64,000 nt of DNA from Pseudomonas sp. W4I3 (GCF_030816195.1 NZ_JAUSXS010000001.1:4673501-4737500), one strand, 5' to 3'; shown: positions 17,464 to 26,545, counted from the stretch's first letter. Program-made: numbers and translations. Notes: generated by a model from the letters alone, not told the origin.

Positions 17464-19209
17464 ATGAAACCTAACGCCGCGGCGTACAGCCAACGCTTAC
17501 TCAAGGGCCAGGCGCCGACCTACGAGCGCCTGCAGGCGCGGCTTGCCGAAGACGGCAGCGCCCAGGGCCCGGAACCGATTGCCGTGCATTGCGGCTGGGG
17601 CCGCCTGCTGATCGGGCATACCTTTGCAGACCCTGCCAGCCTCGCCCAGGAGCTGCTCAAGGAGCAGTCCGGTGAGCGTGATATTGCGCTGTATGTGGCC
17701 GCGCCCCAGCAGATCCTCGGCATTGATCCGCAAAAACTGTTCCTCGACCCTTCCGATACGCTGCGCCTGTGGTTCAGCGACTATCGCCCCGCTACACGGG
17801 TGTTTCGCGGCTTCCGGATCCGTCGGGTGCAGAGCGAAGCCGACTGGCACGCGGTGAACCTGCTGTATCAGGGGCGCGGCATGTTGCCGGTCGACCCCGA
17901 GCGCCTGACACCGCGCCATCAAGGCGGCCCGGTGTATTGGCTGGCGGAGGACGAGGACAGCGGCGCGGTCATCGGCAGCGTGATGGGCCTGAACCACCAG
18001 AAAGCCTTTCACGACCCGGAAAACGGTTGCAGCCTGTGGTGCCTGGCGGTGGATCCGCAGTGCACACGGCCGGGCGTGGGTGAAGTGCTGGTGCGCCACT
18101 TGGTGGAACACTTCATGAGCCGTGGCCTGAGCTATCTGGACCTGTCGGTGCTGCACGACAACCGCCAGGCCAAAAGCCTGTACGCCAAGCTGGGCTTCCG
18201 TGCATTGACCACTTTTGCGATCAAGCACAAGAACGGCATCAACCAGTCGCTGTTTCTGGGCCCTGGCCCACAGGCCGGGCTCAACCCTTATGCGCGGATC
18301 ATCGTTGAAGAAGCCCACCGACGTGGCATCGATGTGCAGGTGGACGATGCCGATGCCGGCCTGTTCACCCTCTGCCTCGGCGGGCGTCGCATACGCTGCC
18401 GAGAGTCATTGAGCGACCTGACCAGCGCCGTCAGCATGACCCTGTGTCAGGACAAGAGCCTGACCCACAAGACGCTCAAGGCCGCCGGCTTGAATTTGCC
18501 TTCGCAGCAATTGGCGGGCAGTGCCGACGACAACCTTGAGTTTCTCGACGAGCATCAGCGCATCGTGGTCAAGCCGCTTGACGGCGAGCAAGGCCAAGGC
18601 GTGGCGGTAGACCTGCAGACCATCGAGGAGGTCCAGCAGGCGATTGATACGGCGCGCCAGTTCGACAGCCGGGTGTTGCTCGAAAGCTTCCACGAAGGCC
18701 TGGACCTGCGCATTCTGGTGATCGGTTTTGAAGTGGTCGCCGCTGCGATTCGTCGCCCCGCCGAAGTGACAGGCGACGGTCAGCATTCAATCCGCGCCCT
18801 GATCGAGGCTCAAAGTCGGCGTCGCCAGGCCGCTACCCATGGCGAAAGCAAGATTCCCCTGGACGCCGAAACCGAGCGCACCCTCAAAGCCGCCGGGTAT
18901 GACTACGACAGCGTGCTGCAACGCGGCGTGCACTTGGCCGTGCGCCGCACCGCCAACCTGCACACCGGTGGCTGCCTGGAAGATGTCACCGCGATCCTCC
19001 ACCCGACCCTGGTCGATGCCGCCGTGCGTGCCGCCCGCGCCTTGGACATTCCCATGGTCGGCCTGGACTTGCTGGTGCCTGCGGCCGATCAGCCCGAATA
19101 CGTCTTCATTGAAGCCAATGAACGGGCAGGCCTTGCCAACCATGAACCGCAACCGACCGCTGAGAAGTTTGTGGACTTGTTGTTTCCGCACAGTCAGCCG
19201 GCCGCTTGA
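17464..19209 (+). CDS. ngg: N-acetylglutaminylglutamine synthetase (GNAT + ATP-grasp)
   Basis: 581 residues in two parts. Residues about 115-270 form a GNAT acetyltransferase domain (LAVDPQCTRPGVGEVLVRHL is the acetyl-CoA loop region, then VLHDNRQAKSLYAKLGF). The C-terminal half is an ATP-grasp ligase (VVKPLDGEQGQGV near residue 363, IEANERAGLANH near the end), related to cyanophycin-synthetase/RimK-type ligases. It acetylates glutamine and joins a second glutamine to make N-acetyl-Gln-Gln. Starts three bases after the amidotransferase stop, so the two are surely co-transcribed. Osmotic induction is known for this pathway in other bacteria. Confidence 0.92.
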   Translation: MKPNAAAYSQRLLKGQAPTYERLQARLAEDGSAQGPEPIAVHCGWGRLLIGHTFADPASLAQELLKEQSGERDIALYVAAPQQILGIDPQKLFLDPSDTLRLWFSDYRPATRVFRGFRIRRVQSEADWHAVNLLYQGRGMLPVDPERLTPRHQGGPVYWLAEDEDSGAVIGSVMGLNHQKAFHDPENGCSLWCLAVDPQCTRPGVGEVLVRHLVEHFMSRGLSYLDLSVLHDNRQAKSLYAKLGFRALTTFAIKHKNGINQSLFLGPGPQAGLNPYARIIVEEAHRRGIDVQVDDADAGLFTLCLGGRRIRCRESLSDLTSAVSMTLCQDKSLTHKTLKAAGLNLPSQQLAGSADDNLEFLDEHQRIVVKPLDGEQGQGVAVDLQTIEEVQQAIDTARQFDSRVLLESFHEGLDLRILVIGFEVVAAAIRRPAEVTGDGQHSIRALIEAQSRRRQAATHGESKIPLDAETERTLKAAGYDYDSVLQRGVHLAVRRTANLHTGGCLEDVTAILHPTLVDAAVRAARALDIPMVGLDLLVPAADQPEYVFIEANERAGLANHEPQPTAEKFVDLLFPHSQPAA

Positions 19210-19229
19210 GGAATGTGTTGAATGTGAAA

Positions 19230-19312
19230 CCGCTATCGGGGGCAAGCCCCCTCCCACATTTGACGGTGTTCACCTATCAAAGGTGGGAGGGGGCTTGCCG
19301 CCGATGAGGCCG
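19230..19312. repeat. REP pair, tail-to-tail, inside the NAGGN operon
   Basis: Right-type arm CCGCTATCGGGGGCAAGCCCCCTCCCAC (19230-19257) and left-type arm GTGGGAGGGGGCTTGCCGCCGATGAGG (19283-19309) occur in the reverse order to a normal REPIN. The hairpins lie between the synthetase stop and the peptidase start and may stabilise or attenuate the operon mRNA at that point. Confidence 0.8.
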
Positions 19313-19380
19313 GTGAAGGCAACTACATTCCCCCTTAACTCATCGAAACCATCGATGCCCTCCACTCATCAGGAGTTTCC

Positions 19381-20580
19381 ATGACCCGAACCATTCCCGA
19401 ACCGGATCTCGCCTACCTGCAAAAAGTCCTGCTGGAAATGCTCGCCATTCCCAGCCCCACCGGGTTTACCGACACCATCGTGCGCTACGTCGCCGAACGT
19501 CTGGAAGAGCTCGGCATCCCGTTTGAAATGACCCGGCGCGGTACCATTCGCGCCACCCTCAAGGGCCAGAAAAGCAGCCCTGACCGCGCCGTCTCCGCGC
19601 ACCTGGACACCATCGGTGCCGCCGTCCGCGCCATCAAGGACAACGGCCGCCTGACGCTGGCACCGGTCGGCTGCTGGTCCAGCCGCTTTGCCGAAGGCAG
19701 CCGCGTCAGCGTGTTCACCGACAGCGGCGTGATTCGCGGCAGCGTGTTGCCATTGATGGCCTCCGGGCACGCATTCAACACCGCCGTGGATGAAATGCCG
19801 GTGAGCTGGGACCATGTTGAATTGCGTCTGGACGCCTACTGCGCGACCCGCGCCGATTGCGATTCCCTGGGGATCGGCATCGGCGACTACGTGGCATTCG
19901 ACCCCTTGCCGGAGTTCACCGAAAGCGGGCACATCAGCGCGCGTCACCTGGATGACAAAGCCGGCGTCGCCGCCCTGCTCGCCGCGCTCAAGGCGATCAT
20001 CGACAGCGGCGAACCGTTGCTGATCGACTGCCACCCGCTGTTCACCATCACCGAGGAAACCGGCAGTGGCGCGGCTGCGGCCCTGCCCTGGGATGTGAGT
20101 GAGTTTGTCGGTATCGATATCGCCCCGGTCGCCCCCGGCCAGCACTCAAGCGAGCACGCAGTGAGCGTGGCCATGCAGGATTCCGGCGGGCCGTATGACT
20201 ATCACTTGTCACGCCACTTGCTGGGCCTGGCGGCGGATAACGAACTGCCGGTGCGCCGCGACTTGTTCCGCTATTACTTCAGCGATGCGCATTCGGCGGT
20301 GACCGCCGGGCATGACATCCGTACCGCCCTGCTGGCGTTCGGTTGCGACGCCACCCACGGCTACGAGCGCACCCATATCGACAGCCTGGCGGCCCTCAGC
20401 CGCCTGCTGGGTGCGTACATCCTCAGCCCACCGGTATTTGCCAGCGACGCGCAACCTGCCCAAGGCTCCCTGGACCGTTTCAGCCATCAGATCGAACATG
20501 AGACGCACATGGAGAACGATACCCGCGTGCCATCGGTAGACAGCCTGGTCGGCCATAAGTCTGATGCCGGCAACAGCTGA
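19381..20580 (+). CDS. M42-family peptidase of the NAGGN osmolyte operon
   Basis: 399 residues. Metallopeptidase signatures in order: SAHLDTIGA with the first metal His/Asp, LDDKAGVAALL with the bridging Asp, ITEETGSGAA with the catalytic Glu pair, VGIDIAP, and YYFSDAHSAVTAG with a late metal ligand. M42 enzymes are cytoplasmic cobalt/zinc aminopeptidases; this subfamily travels with the NAGGN genes and is thought to process or degrade the dipeptide, though the reaction is not settled. AGGAG sits seven bases before ATG. It is separated from the synthetase by 171 bases with REPs, more than the gap between the first two genes. Confidence 0.9.
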   Translation: MTRTIPEPDLAYLQKVLLEMLAIPSPTGFTDTIVRYVAERLEELGIPFEMTRRGTIRATLKGQKSSPDRAVSAHLDTIGAAVRAIKDNGRLTLAPVGCWSSRFAEGSRVSVFTDSGVIRGSVLPLMASGHAFNTAVDEMPVSWDHVELRLDAYCATRADCDSLGIGIGDYVAFDPLPEFTESGHISARHLDDKAGVAALLAALKAIIDSGEPLLIDCHPLFTITEETGSGAAAALPWDVSEFVGIDIAPVAPGQHSSEHAVSVAMQDSGGPYDYHLSRHLLGLAADNELPVRRDLFRYYFSDAHSAVTAGHDIRTALLAFGCDATHGYERTHIDSLAALSRLLGAYILSPPVFASDAQPAQGSLDRFSHQIEHETHMENDTRVPSVDSLVGHKSDAGNS

Positions 20581-20639
20581 TACTGGCAACCAAGGTCCCG
20601 GCACAGTAGCATCGCCGGGACCTGACACCCGAGGCTTGT

Positions 20640-20867
20640 ATGCTGATTCCCTACGACGCGCTTGAAGTCGACACCCTGACCCGCCTCATCGAAGATTTCG
20701 TCACCCGCGACGGCACCGACAATGGCGACGACACTCCGTTGGAAACCCGCGTATTGCGCGTGCGCCAGGCACTGACCAAGGGCCAGGCCCTGATCGTGTT
20801 CGACCCAGAAAGCGAGCAATGCCAATTGATGCTCAAGCACGATGTGCCCAAGCATCTGTTTGACTGA
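20640..20867 (+). CDS. YheU-family small protein
   Basis: 75 residues, MLIPYDALEVDTLTRLIEDFVTRDGTD, followed by RVRQALTKGQALIVFDPESEQCQLM. This is the compact YheU fold of unknown function; in E. coli it is also about 70 residues. No catalytic motif is seen. Short intergenic gap of 59 bases to the peptidase gene, convergent with the CsrA-family gene eight bases beyond its stop. Confidence 0.85.
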   Translation: MLIPYDALEVDTLTRLIEDFVTRDGTDNGDDTPLETRVLRVRQALTKGQALIVFDPESEQCQLMLKHDVPKHLFD

Positions 20868-20875
20868 CGGCAATA

Positions 20876-21079
20876 TTAAGGGTTGGGGACCGGCACCGGA
20901 TAAGTCGCGCTGGCCTCGCGTTCGCGGATTTTGCGGTAGACCTCGGCGCGGTGCACGCTCACCCCGGCCGGCGCTTCGATGCCGAACTTCACGTGGTGTG
21001 CGCTGACTTCAAGAATGTGCACAGCGATGTCATCGCCGATGGAGATGCTTTCGCCTACAGCGCGACTTAAGACCAGCAT
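20876..21079 (-). CDS. CsrA/Rsm-family RNA-binding regulator, divergent paralogue
   Basis: 67 residues starting MLVLSRAVGESISIGDDI. The CsrA fold is complete: beta strands 1-5, then VSVHRAEVYRKI where the Arg of VHR is the conserved RNA-contacting residue, and a Pro-rich tail. The first strand LVLSR replaces the LILTR of RsmA/RsmE, and positions HHVKFGIEAP differ from the usual NQVRIGVNAP, so this is not the housekeeping rsmA. It may be the RsmI-like member. It would bind GGA motifs in mRNA leaders or be titrated by Rsm small RNAs. AAGGAC lies seven bases before ATG. Confidence 0.85.
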   Translation of the reverse strand: MLVLSRAVGESISIGDDIAVHILEVSAHHVKFGIEAPAGVSVHRAEVYRKIREREASATYPVPVPNP

Positions 21080-21205
21080 GATGGTTGTCCTTTTCCAATA
21101 TCAGGACCCCGACCATCCTTGTTTGCCGCGCAACTCACAATAACCCGCGGCCAAATCAGGCACTACCTACACAGATAGGTAATTTACCTGACAGACCGCA
21201 CCCGA

Positions 21206-22021
21206 TCAGCCTTTGTTGGCCTGCGCCTTGGCGCGCATCTTGTCGGCCATCAGGGTCATCTCGTCATACAGCAACTGCGGGTTTTTCTGTTTCAAAGCCC
21301 AGGCCATCCGCCCTTGTTCATGGGGCAGAATCATGAACTCGCCTTCGGCCACGCGCTGGTAAATATAGTCGGCGATATCGGTCGCCGAGATCGGTGAACT
21401 CTCGAGCAACTTGCCCACCTGCGCCTTCATCGCCGGGGTCGGCCCACGGAATGAGTCGAGCAGATTGGTCTGGAAAAACGACGGGCATACCACATGCACG
21501 CCGATTTCCTGCTGCTTGAGTTCCACCAGCAGGCTTTCCGATAACGCCACCACACCGGCCTTGGCCACGTTGTAGTTGCTCATGGCCGGCCCCTGCATCA
21601 GCGCAGCCATCGAGGCGATGTTGATAATGCGGCCCTTGCTCTTTTCCAACAGCGGCAGGAACGCCTTGCAGCCCTTGACCACGCCCATCAGGTTGATTGC
21701 GATCTGCCAGTCCCAGTCCTCGAGCGACAGCTCGGCAAAGAAGCCACCGGACGCCACACCGGCGTTATTGACGATCACATCAATGCCACCCAGCTTCACT
21801 TCGCACGCTTGCGCAAACGCGGTGAGCTGGCTGTAGTCGCGCACGTCACAGCGCTGGGTGAACCCCTCGCCACCGACTTCGCGCACCAACCTGAGGGTTT
21901 CCTGCAAGCCGGGCTCGCTGACATCCGACAAGGCCAACTGCCAACCCTCACGGGCCCAGCGCAGAGCAATTTCACGACCCAGGCCGGACCCGGCGCCAGT
22001 GATCATCATGCGGTTTTGCAT
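21206..22021 (-). CDS. Short-chain dehydrogenase/reductase
   Basis: 271 residues. Classical SDR: cofactor loop ITGAGSGLGREIA at the N-terminus, DVRD, NNAGVASGG, catalytic Ser in NIASMAA, and Tyr/Lys in SNYNVAKAG. Replacement of the acidic residue after beta 2 by a DVSEPG stretch favours NAD(H) over NADP(H), but this is a weak guide. The C-terminal half has FFQTNLLDSFRG, then a variable substrate part ending in a basic tail. Alone on the minus strand. Substrate unknown. Confidence 0.88.
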   Translation of the reverse strand: MQNRMMITGAGSGLGREIALRWAREGWQLALSDVSEPGLQETLRLVREVGGEGFTQRCDVRDYSQLTAFAQACEVKLGGIDVIVNNAGVASGGFFAELSLEDWDWQIAINLMGVVKGCKAFLPLLEKSKGRIINIASMAALMQGPAMSNYNVAKAGVVALSESLLVELKQQEIGVHVVCPSFFQTNLLDSFRGPTPAMKAQVGKLLESSPISATDIADYIYQRVAEGEFMILPHEQGRMAWALKQKNPQLLYDEMTLMADKMRAKAQANKG

Positions 22022-22350
22022 AGAGAGTAGCCTTGTGGTTCACCAGAGGAGTGACCGGCAGTGTAGCGAAGGTTTTTGCCACACCCACGCACCATCAGAG
22101 TGATGAATGCCCCAGGCAAACCGCGGGATCGGTCGGATGCGCACACATAAACTAAGTTCAATCTTTTTCAACTAAGTGGTTGCACTTGCGTAGCGGTTAA
22201 AAGAAATAAGCAAGCGAGCAAATTGCTTTAAAAAAATACGGAATTTTTTGTGAAGGCGCAGAGTCGGAGTTAGTAAGCCGTCCATCATCAAGTGGACGAG
22301 ACTCCCGCTGAATAACCGGTCTTTACAGAAGGCCTATAAGGAATAAAACC
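22022..22350. other. Divergent intergenic region, SDR and DUF3309
   Basis: 329 bases. The right half (22140-22270) is AT-rich, as expected of a promoter for the DUF3309 gene. It has TTGCACTTGCG and an A-tract region but no site that I would call with confidence. No repeat or RNA gene recognised. Confidence 0.4.
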
Positions 22351-22503
22351 ATGAGCCTGATTCTGATCATTATCCTGATCCTGTTGCTGGTCGGTGGCCT
22401 GCCAGTGTTCCCGCACTCGCGTAACTGGGGCTATGGCCCGTCGGGTATTCTGGGTGTGGTGCTGGTCGTTCTGCTGGTGCTATTGTTACTCGGCAAGATA
22501 TAA
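22351..22503 (+). CDS. DUF3309 small membrane protein
   Basis: 50 residues, MSLILIIILILLLVGGLPV, then FPHSRNWGYGPSG and a second helix ending LLLGKI. Two short membrane helices flank a small loop with GYGPSG; this is the DUF3309 pattern found widely in proteobacteria, function unknown. AAGGA sits eight bases before ATG. A strong terminator follows 18 bases after the stop, so it is monocistronic. Confidence 0.85.
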   Translation: MSLILIIILILLLVGGLPVFPHSRNWGYGPSGILGVVLVVLLVLLLLGKI

Positions 22504-22520
22504 ACCCGCTTTTACGAACA

Positions 22521-22553
22521 AAAAAAAGAGGCCTCGATGAGGCCTCTTTTTTA
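22521..22553. terminator. Bidirectional rho-independent terminator
   Basis: AAAAAAGAGGCCTC - GAT - GAGGCCTCTTTTTT: an 8-base GC-rich stem with A and T runs on both sides. It serves the DUF3309 gene on the plus strand and the LTA-synthase-like gene on the minus strand. Confidence 0.93.
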
Positions 22554-22564
22554 TTGCCGATCGG

Positions 22565-24652
22565 TTAATCCGGCTTGCCGTCTACAACGCCTGCGGTGTT
22601 ATCCAGCAGGCTCTTGGTGGCGGTCTGCAGGAACGACTCGAGTTTCTGCTTCAGCGCTGCTTCGTCAGGCGACTCCGCAATCACCTTGCCGGTCGGGTTG
22701 GCGCCCAGTTCGTATTGCCACAACTTGGGTGGCATTTCCTTGGGCAGGACCAGCACGCGGTCAGCGGTGAGCAAGGCGACGGTCTGGTCGCTGCCCGACG
22801 GTTTGATCACGCCGAAGCCCTTGTCGCCTTCCGGCAGGTTGAGCAAGTCACGGCCCCAGCACTGGTGCAGGGTGTCACCGCCCAGGCGGCCCATGATGGT
22901 CGGGACGATATCGATCTGAGTGCCCACGGTGTGGTCACGCTCGCCGAACTTCTCCTGCACGCCCGGCGCGATCATCAGCATTGGCACGTTGAAGCGGCCC
23001 AGGTCCATTTCGGTGATCTGCTGCTCGTTACCGAAGCCGTGGTCACCCACCACCACGAACAGGGTTTCCTTGAAATAGGGCTCCTTGCGGGCCTTTTCGA
23101 AGAACTGACCCAACGCCCAGTCGGAGTAACGCATGGCGGTCAAATGCTCGTTGAGGCTGCCACGGTCGGTGACTTTCTCAACCGGCAATGGCGTCGGCAA
23201 TGCGTATGGGGTGTGGTTGGACAAGGTCTGCAGCAGCGCGTAGAACGGCTTGCCGCCCTCGCGGGCCTTCAGTTCTTCCAGGCCACGGTTGAACATGTCC
23301 TGGTCGGACACGCCCCAGGTCGGGTCGGAGAACACCGGGTTGACGAAGTCATTGCGGCCAATGAAGTTGGTCATGCCCTGGTTGCTGAAAAAGCCCGACT
23401 GGTTGTCCCAGGCGAAGTCGCCGTTGTAGACATACACATCGTCGAAATCACGCGCGCTGAGCAACTGCGGCAGGCCCGATAGTTTGTGGCTGCCTTCCGG
23501 GGTCTGCATCAGGTATTCGAAGCCCGGCAGGTTCGGGAAGCAGGCCATGGTGGCGAACATACCCTGGTGGGTGTGGGTGCCGTTGGAGAAGAAGCGATCG
23601 AACAGCAGGCCTTCCTTGGACAACTTGTCGAAGTACGGCGTGATATTGCCGGGACGGCCCAGGGCGCCTACCGAGTGACCGGCAAAGCTTTCCATCAGGA
23701 TCACGACCACGTTCTTGATCGGCAGGGTCTTCTCGGCCGGCGGCGTGTAGTCACGGCGCACGGCAGCGGTGTCGGTATCCACCAGCTTCTCGCTCGGCAG
23801 TACCAGCATGTCACGCACGGTCTGGGTGGCCAGCGGTTGCTCCAGGGTGGCTTTCCAGATGTTGGAACGCTCTTCGGAGAAGCGCGACTTGGCGGCGGCG
23901 ATCAGCGACAGCGTGCCATTGAGGCCCAACTGGTTGGCGAAGTTCGAATCGGTGGTGTACACATCACCCCAACGCAGCGGCGGGCCCTGGCGCAGGGTGC
24001 CGCGGATGGCGACCACGGCGACCAGCAGGCACACCACGAACACCGCGATGCGGCTGTACCACGGCGCCACCTGACGCGTGCCGATGCTGCCGCCACTGAA
24101 CGGGCCACGCGGGCGCGTTGCGCGGTCGGCGCCCTTGAAGGCCATGCTCAGGATCAGCGTGCCCACGGCCCAGGCCAACAGGTAGCGCACTACCGGGAAA
24201 CCGTACCAGAGCATGCTCATCACGGTTTTCGGGTCTTCCTTCACATACTGGAAGACCAGGCCGTTGAGGCGCTGGTGGAACTCGCGGTAGAAGTCCATCT
24301 CCATCAGGCCCAGGAACAGCGCGATGCTGGACGCGACGGTCAGCCACAACCGGAAGAACCCGCGCGCCGCCATGGCCCGTACGCTGAACAAGGCCAGCAG
24401 CAGCGGGATCAGCAGGTACATCACCAGGCGAATATCCAGGCGCAGGCCGTTGGCGAACGCTTCGAGGAAGGTCGAGGCCGGCGTGTCGAGGATCATCTCG
24501 CGGTTGTAGACCAGCAACGCCAGGCGCAGCAGGGAGAACATCACCATCATGACCAGTGCGCAGAGCAGCGTGTACGCCAGATGGGATTTGACGGTCGGTT
24601 GCAGCAGGCGATTTGAAGCTCGCTGCTGATTCAGGGCGTCCGGGTTTGCCAT
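22565..24652 (-). CDS. LTA synthase family / phosphoglycerol-transferase-like membrane protein
   Basis: 695 residues. About five N-terminal transmembrane helices (residues 20-240) are followed by a periplasmic alkaline-phosphatase-fold (sulfatase) domain. Motifs: VVVILMESFAGHSVG with the first metal Glu, SNGTHTHQG with the Thr nucleophile near residue 357, and VVVGDHGFG with the metal Asp-His. Related enzymes transfer phosphoglycerol or phosphoethanolamine to lipids, glucans or lipid A; the exact acceptor here is unknown. It is monocistronic, with the terminator 12 bases after its stop. Confidence 0.88.
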   Translation of the reverse strand: MANPDALNQQRASNRLLQPTVKSHLAYTLLCALVMMVMFSLLRLALLVYNREMILDTPASTFLEAFANGLRLDIRLVMYLLIPLLLALFSVRAMAARGFFRLWLTVASSIALFLGLMEMDFYREFHQRLNGLVFQYVKEDPKTVMSMLWYGFPVVRYLLAWAVGTLILSMAFKGADRATRPRGPFSGGSIGTRQVAPWYSRIAVFVVCLLVAVVAIRGTLRQGPPLRWGDVYTTDSNFANQLGLNGTLSLIAAAKSRFSEERSNIWKATLEQPLATQTVRDMLVLPSEKLVDTDTAAVRRDYTPPAEKTLPIKNVVVILMESFAGHSVGALGRPGNITPYFDKLSKEGLLFDRFFSNGTHTHQGMFATMACFPNLPGFEYLMQTPEGSHKLSGLPQLLSARDFDDVYVYNGDFAWDNQSGFFSNQGMTNFIGRNDFVNPVFSDPTWGVSDQDMFNRGLEELKAREGGKPFYALLQTLSNHTPYALPTPLPVEKVTDRGSLNEHLTAMRYSDWALGQFFEKARKEPYFKETLFVVVGDHGFGNEQQITEMDLGRFNVPMLMIAPGVQEKFGERDHTVGTQIDIVPTIMGRLGGDTLHQCWGRDLLNLPEGDKGFGVIKPSGSDQTVALLTADRVLVLPKEMPPKLWQYELGANPTGKVIAESPDEAALKQKLESFLQTATKSLLDNTAGVVDGKPD

Positions 24653-25103
24653 GTCGTTTTAGGACCCATTGGAAGTTGAAGTTGCGAAATAATGCGGTGG
24701 CGTGCGCCCCTCGCCCAGGCTGGCCGGGGTGGGCGGTTAACGCGGTGGGGCAAATGGTGCCCGATCAACGGCATCAACGCTATAGATTACTGAACGTGCG
24801 CCGCCGCCCTGCCTTCATAAGCGCCAGGGGATAGAGCCTCGGCAGGGGAACAAAGCGGGGGGAATTGTCTTGGATGGGATGTGAAAAATTCGTGCAGCGA
24901 ATCGTTTCGACACACAAATCCAGACGTATTGAAAGCAAATGTGGGAGGGGGACGAACCCTGATGCCAGTCAGTTAAGGCTTTTTGTAGGAGCGAGCTTGC
25001 TCGCGAAGAACTCAAGGCCCGTGCGTCTATTCAGAATGAACGCGTTGCCTGGATGTTTTTCGCGAGCAAGCTCGCTCCTACAGGATTTAAAGTGAGCGAA
25101 CGA
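24653..25103. other. Intergenic region with REP sequences
   Basis: 451 bases between the LTA-synthase-like gene and the PLDc_N gene. It holds a degenerate REP arm GTGGGAGGGGGACGAACCC at 24942-24960, an intact REPIN at 24984-25081 and the presumed promoter of the LTA-synthase-like gene. No gene seen. Confidence 0.6.
24984..25081. repeat. REPIN (TGTAGGAGCGAGCTTGCTCGCGA family)
   Basis: TGTAGGAGCGAGCTTGCTCGCGAA on the left and its exact complement TTCGCGAGCAAGCTCGCTCCTACA on the right enclose about 50 unique bases. Second REPIN family of the window; a further copy lies at 38463-38561. Confidence 0.88.
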
Positions 25104-25295
25104 TCAGATCCGCACGTTACCGCGCGGCCCGGCGATCGCCCAGATGATCAGGCCCAGTACCGGCAGCAGCAGGATCAACAAAATCCACAGCACTTTGGCG
25201 CCCGTGCTCGCGCCGCTTTTGAACACGTTGATGATCGCCCAGATATCCAGCGCGAGGATGATCAGGCCAATCAGGCCATTGAAAGTGGAACCCAT
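25104..25295 (-). CDS. PLDc_N-domain small membrane protein
   Basis: 63 residues, two membrane helices: GLIGLIILALDIWAIINVF and AKVLWILLILLLPVLGLIIWAI, ending AGPRGNVRI. This pattern is the phospholipase-D nuclease N-terminal (PLDc_N) domain, common as a stand-alone membrane protein of unknown role. AGGAG lies seven bases before ATG. Confidence 0.85.
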   Translation of the reverse strand: MGSTFNGLIGLIILALDIWAIINVFKSGASTGAKVLWILLILLLPVLGLIIWAIAGPRGNVRI

Positions 25296-25362
25296 GGTGT
25301 CGCTCCTAAGTGAGGGCTTGCCCTTGTAGGATAGTCAGCCCTGGCAGGGGTTCCGTATTATT

Positions 25363-25893
25363 TCAGACGTGAACGGCAATCTTCAGCGCTTCCAGCGACG
25401 GCTCGGCCCGGATGCCGACTTCGGCGCACAGTTGCAGCACGCGCGGCAGGTCATTGCCGAACACCAACACGGCCTGGATTTCGTCGTCGAGCAATTGGCT
25501 GAAGTTGAGCAGTACATAACCGCCGTCTTCCGGGCTCAGGGCGCTCATCTGGATCTGGATGCGATTGAGCGCGGTCAGGTCTTCGGTCTTGGCCAATTGC
25601 TTGGGCTTGAGGTTGAAGGCCACACCCGTGCCGAACGAGGCGACGATCTGGGCAAACAGGTCGGCGTAGGTATCGGCCTGGAACAGCACCGTGTCCGGCA
25701 GGCTGCCGACCACCACCCACTCCCCCAATGGAATCGGGAACGTGTCGTCGTAGTTGATATCCGGATTGGCCGCCAGGAACGCCGCAGGGTCTGCGTAGGC
25801 CTGGGCCGCCTCGTCGGCGATACGCGCCACTTCGTCCGCGCCCATGACGCCGGCGCTGATTTTACTGATGAGTTCGACGAGAGCGGTTTTCAT
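25363..25893 (-). CDS. Uncharacterised protein paired with ankyrin gene
   Basis: 176 residues from ATG 25893, which has AGGA six bases upstream; the longer frame upstream has an Arg-rich run typical of a wrong frame. I do not recognise the family. It is acidic, without signal peptide or membrane helix, with motifs ADPAAFLAANPDINYDDTFPIPLGEW and QVLAFG-like NDLPRVLQLCAEVGI. It follows the ankyrin protein by 40 bases on the same strand, so the two are probably co-expressed and may interact. Confidence 0.75.
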   Translation of the reverse strand: MKTALVELISKISAGVMGADEVARIADEAAQAYADPAAFLAANPDINYDDTFPIPLGEWVVVGSLPDTVLFQADTYADLFAQIVASFGTGVAFNLKPKQLAKTEDLTALNRIQIQMSALSPEDGGYVLLNFSQLLDDEIQAVLVFGNDLPRVLQLCAEVGIRAEPSLEALKIAVHV

Positions 25894-25933
25894 GGGCAGT
25901 CCTGTGGCGGGCGGGTTTTCGAGGGCGCGTAGC

Positions 25934-26449
25934 CTACACCAGTTTTTGCAACAACGCCGCCGTATCCACGGCCCCCATGGTCTGCGCCGCCGCCAGCGCC
26001 GTCGCGCCCTGGGCATCGGTGGCCTTGGGGTTGGCACCCTGGCCGAGCAGGTAGTCCACCATGTCGACCCGGTTGAACATGGCCGCCATCATCAAGGCCG
26101 TGCGCCCATCCGAGGAAGCCGCTTCAACCGGGGTTGCGCCTTCGATCAGTGCCTTGACCACGGCCAGGTGGCCCTTGAACGCCGCACCGGCAATCGGCAG
26201 TTGGTTCTTGTCATTGGCAATCAAGGGATCAGCCTTGAACTCCAGCAGCACTTTTACCGCCTCGGCATGACCGTGGTAAGCCGCCAGCATCAGCAGCGTG
26301 TCGCCATTGTGATTGCGAAAGTTGGCCGGCAAGCCTTTGGTCAGTAAGGCTGCGAGCATGGCAGCGTCGCCCTTGCGGGCGACGTCGAAGACTTGCTCGG
26401 CAAATTCGGCGGCTTCGTCTTCTGTCATTTGTTTGGGCTGGGTCGACAT
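25934..26449 (-). CDS. Ankyrin-repeat protein
   Basis: 171 residues. After an N-terminal helix (EDEAAEFAEQVFDVARKGD) come four ankyrin repeats: GDTLLMLAAYHGHAEAV, NQLPIAGAAFKGHLAVV, GRTALMMAAMFNRVDMV and GATALAAAQTMGAVDTA. No signal peptide, so cytoplasmic. Ankyrin repeats bind other proteins; the likely partner is the protein encoded next to it. Ribosome site AGGAG seven bases before ATG. Confidence 0.88.
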   Translation of the reverse strand: MSTQPKQMTEDEAAEFAEQVFDVARKGDAAMLAALLTKGLPANFRNHNGDTLLMLAAYHGHAEAVKVLLEFKADPLIANDKNQLPIAGAAFKGHLAVVKALIEGATPVEAASSDGRTALMMAAMFNRVDMVDYLLGQGANPKATDAQGATALAAAQTMGAVDTAALLQKLV

Positions 26450-26545
26450 GGAGGGGCTCCTTTGTGATGCTGTATATGGCGCCCAGTGTCGCGATGGAGT
26501 TCCCCGCTGTCATGGCTTTTTTGCCAAAAGCGTCCATAGGCACAA

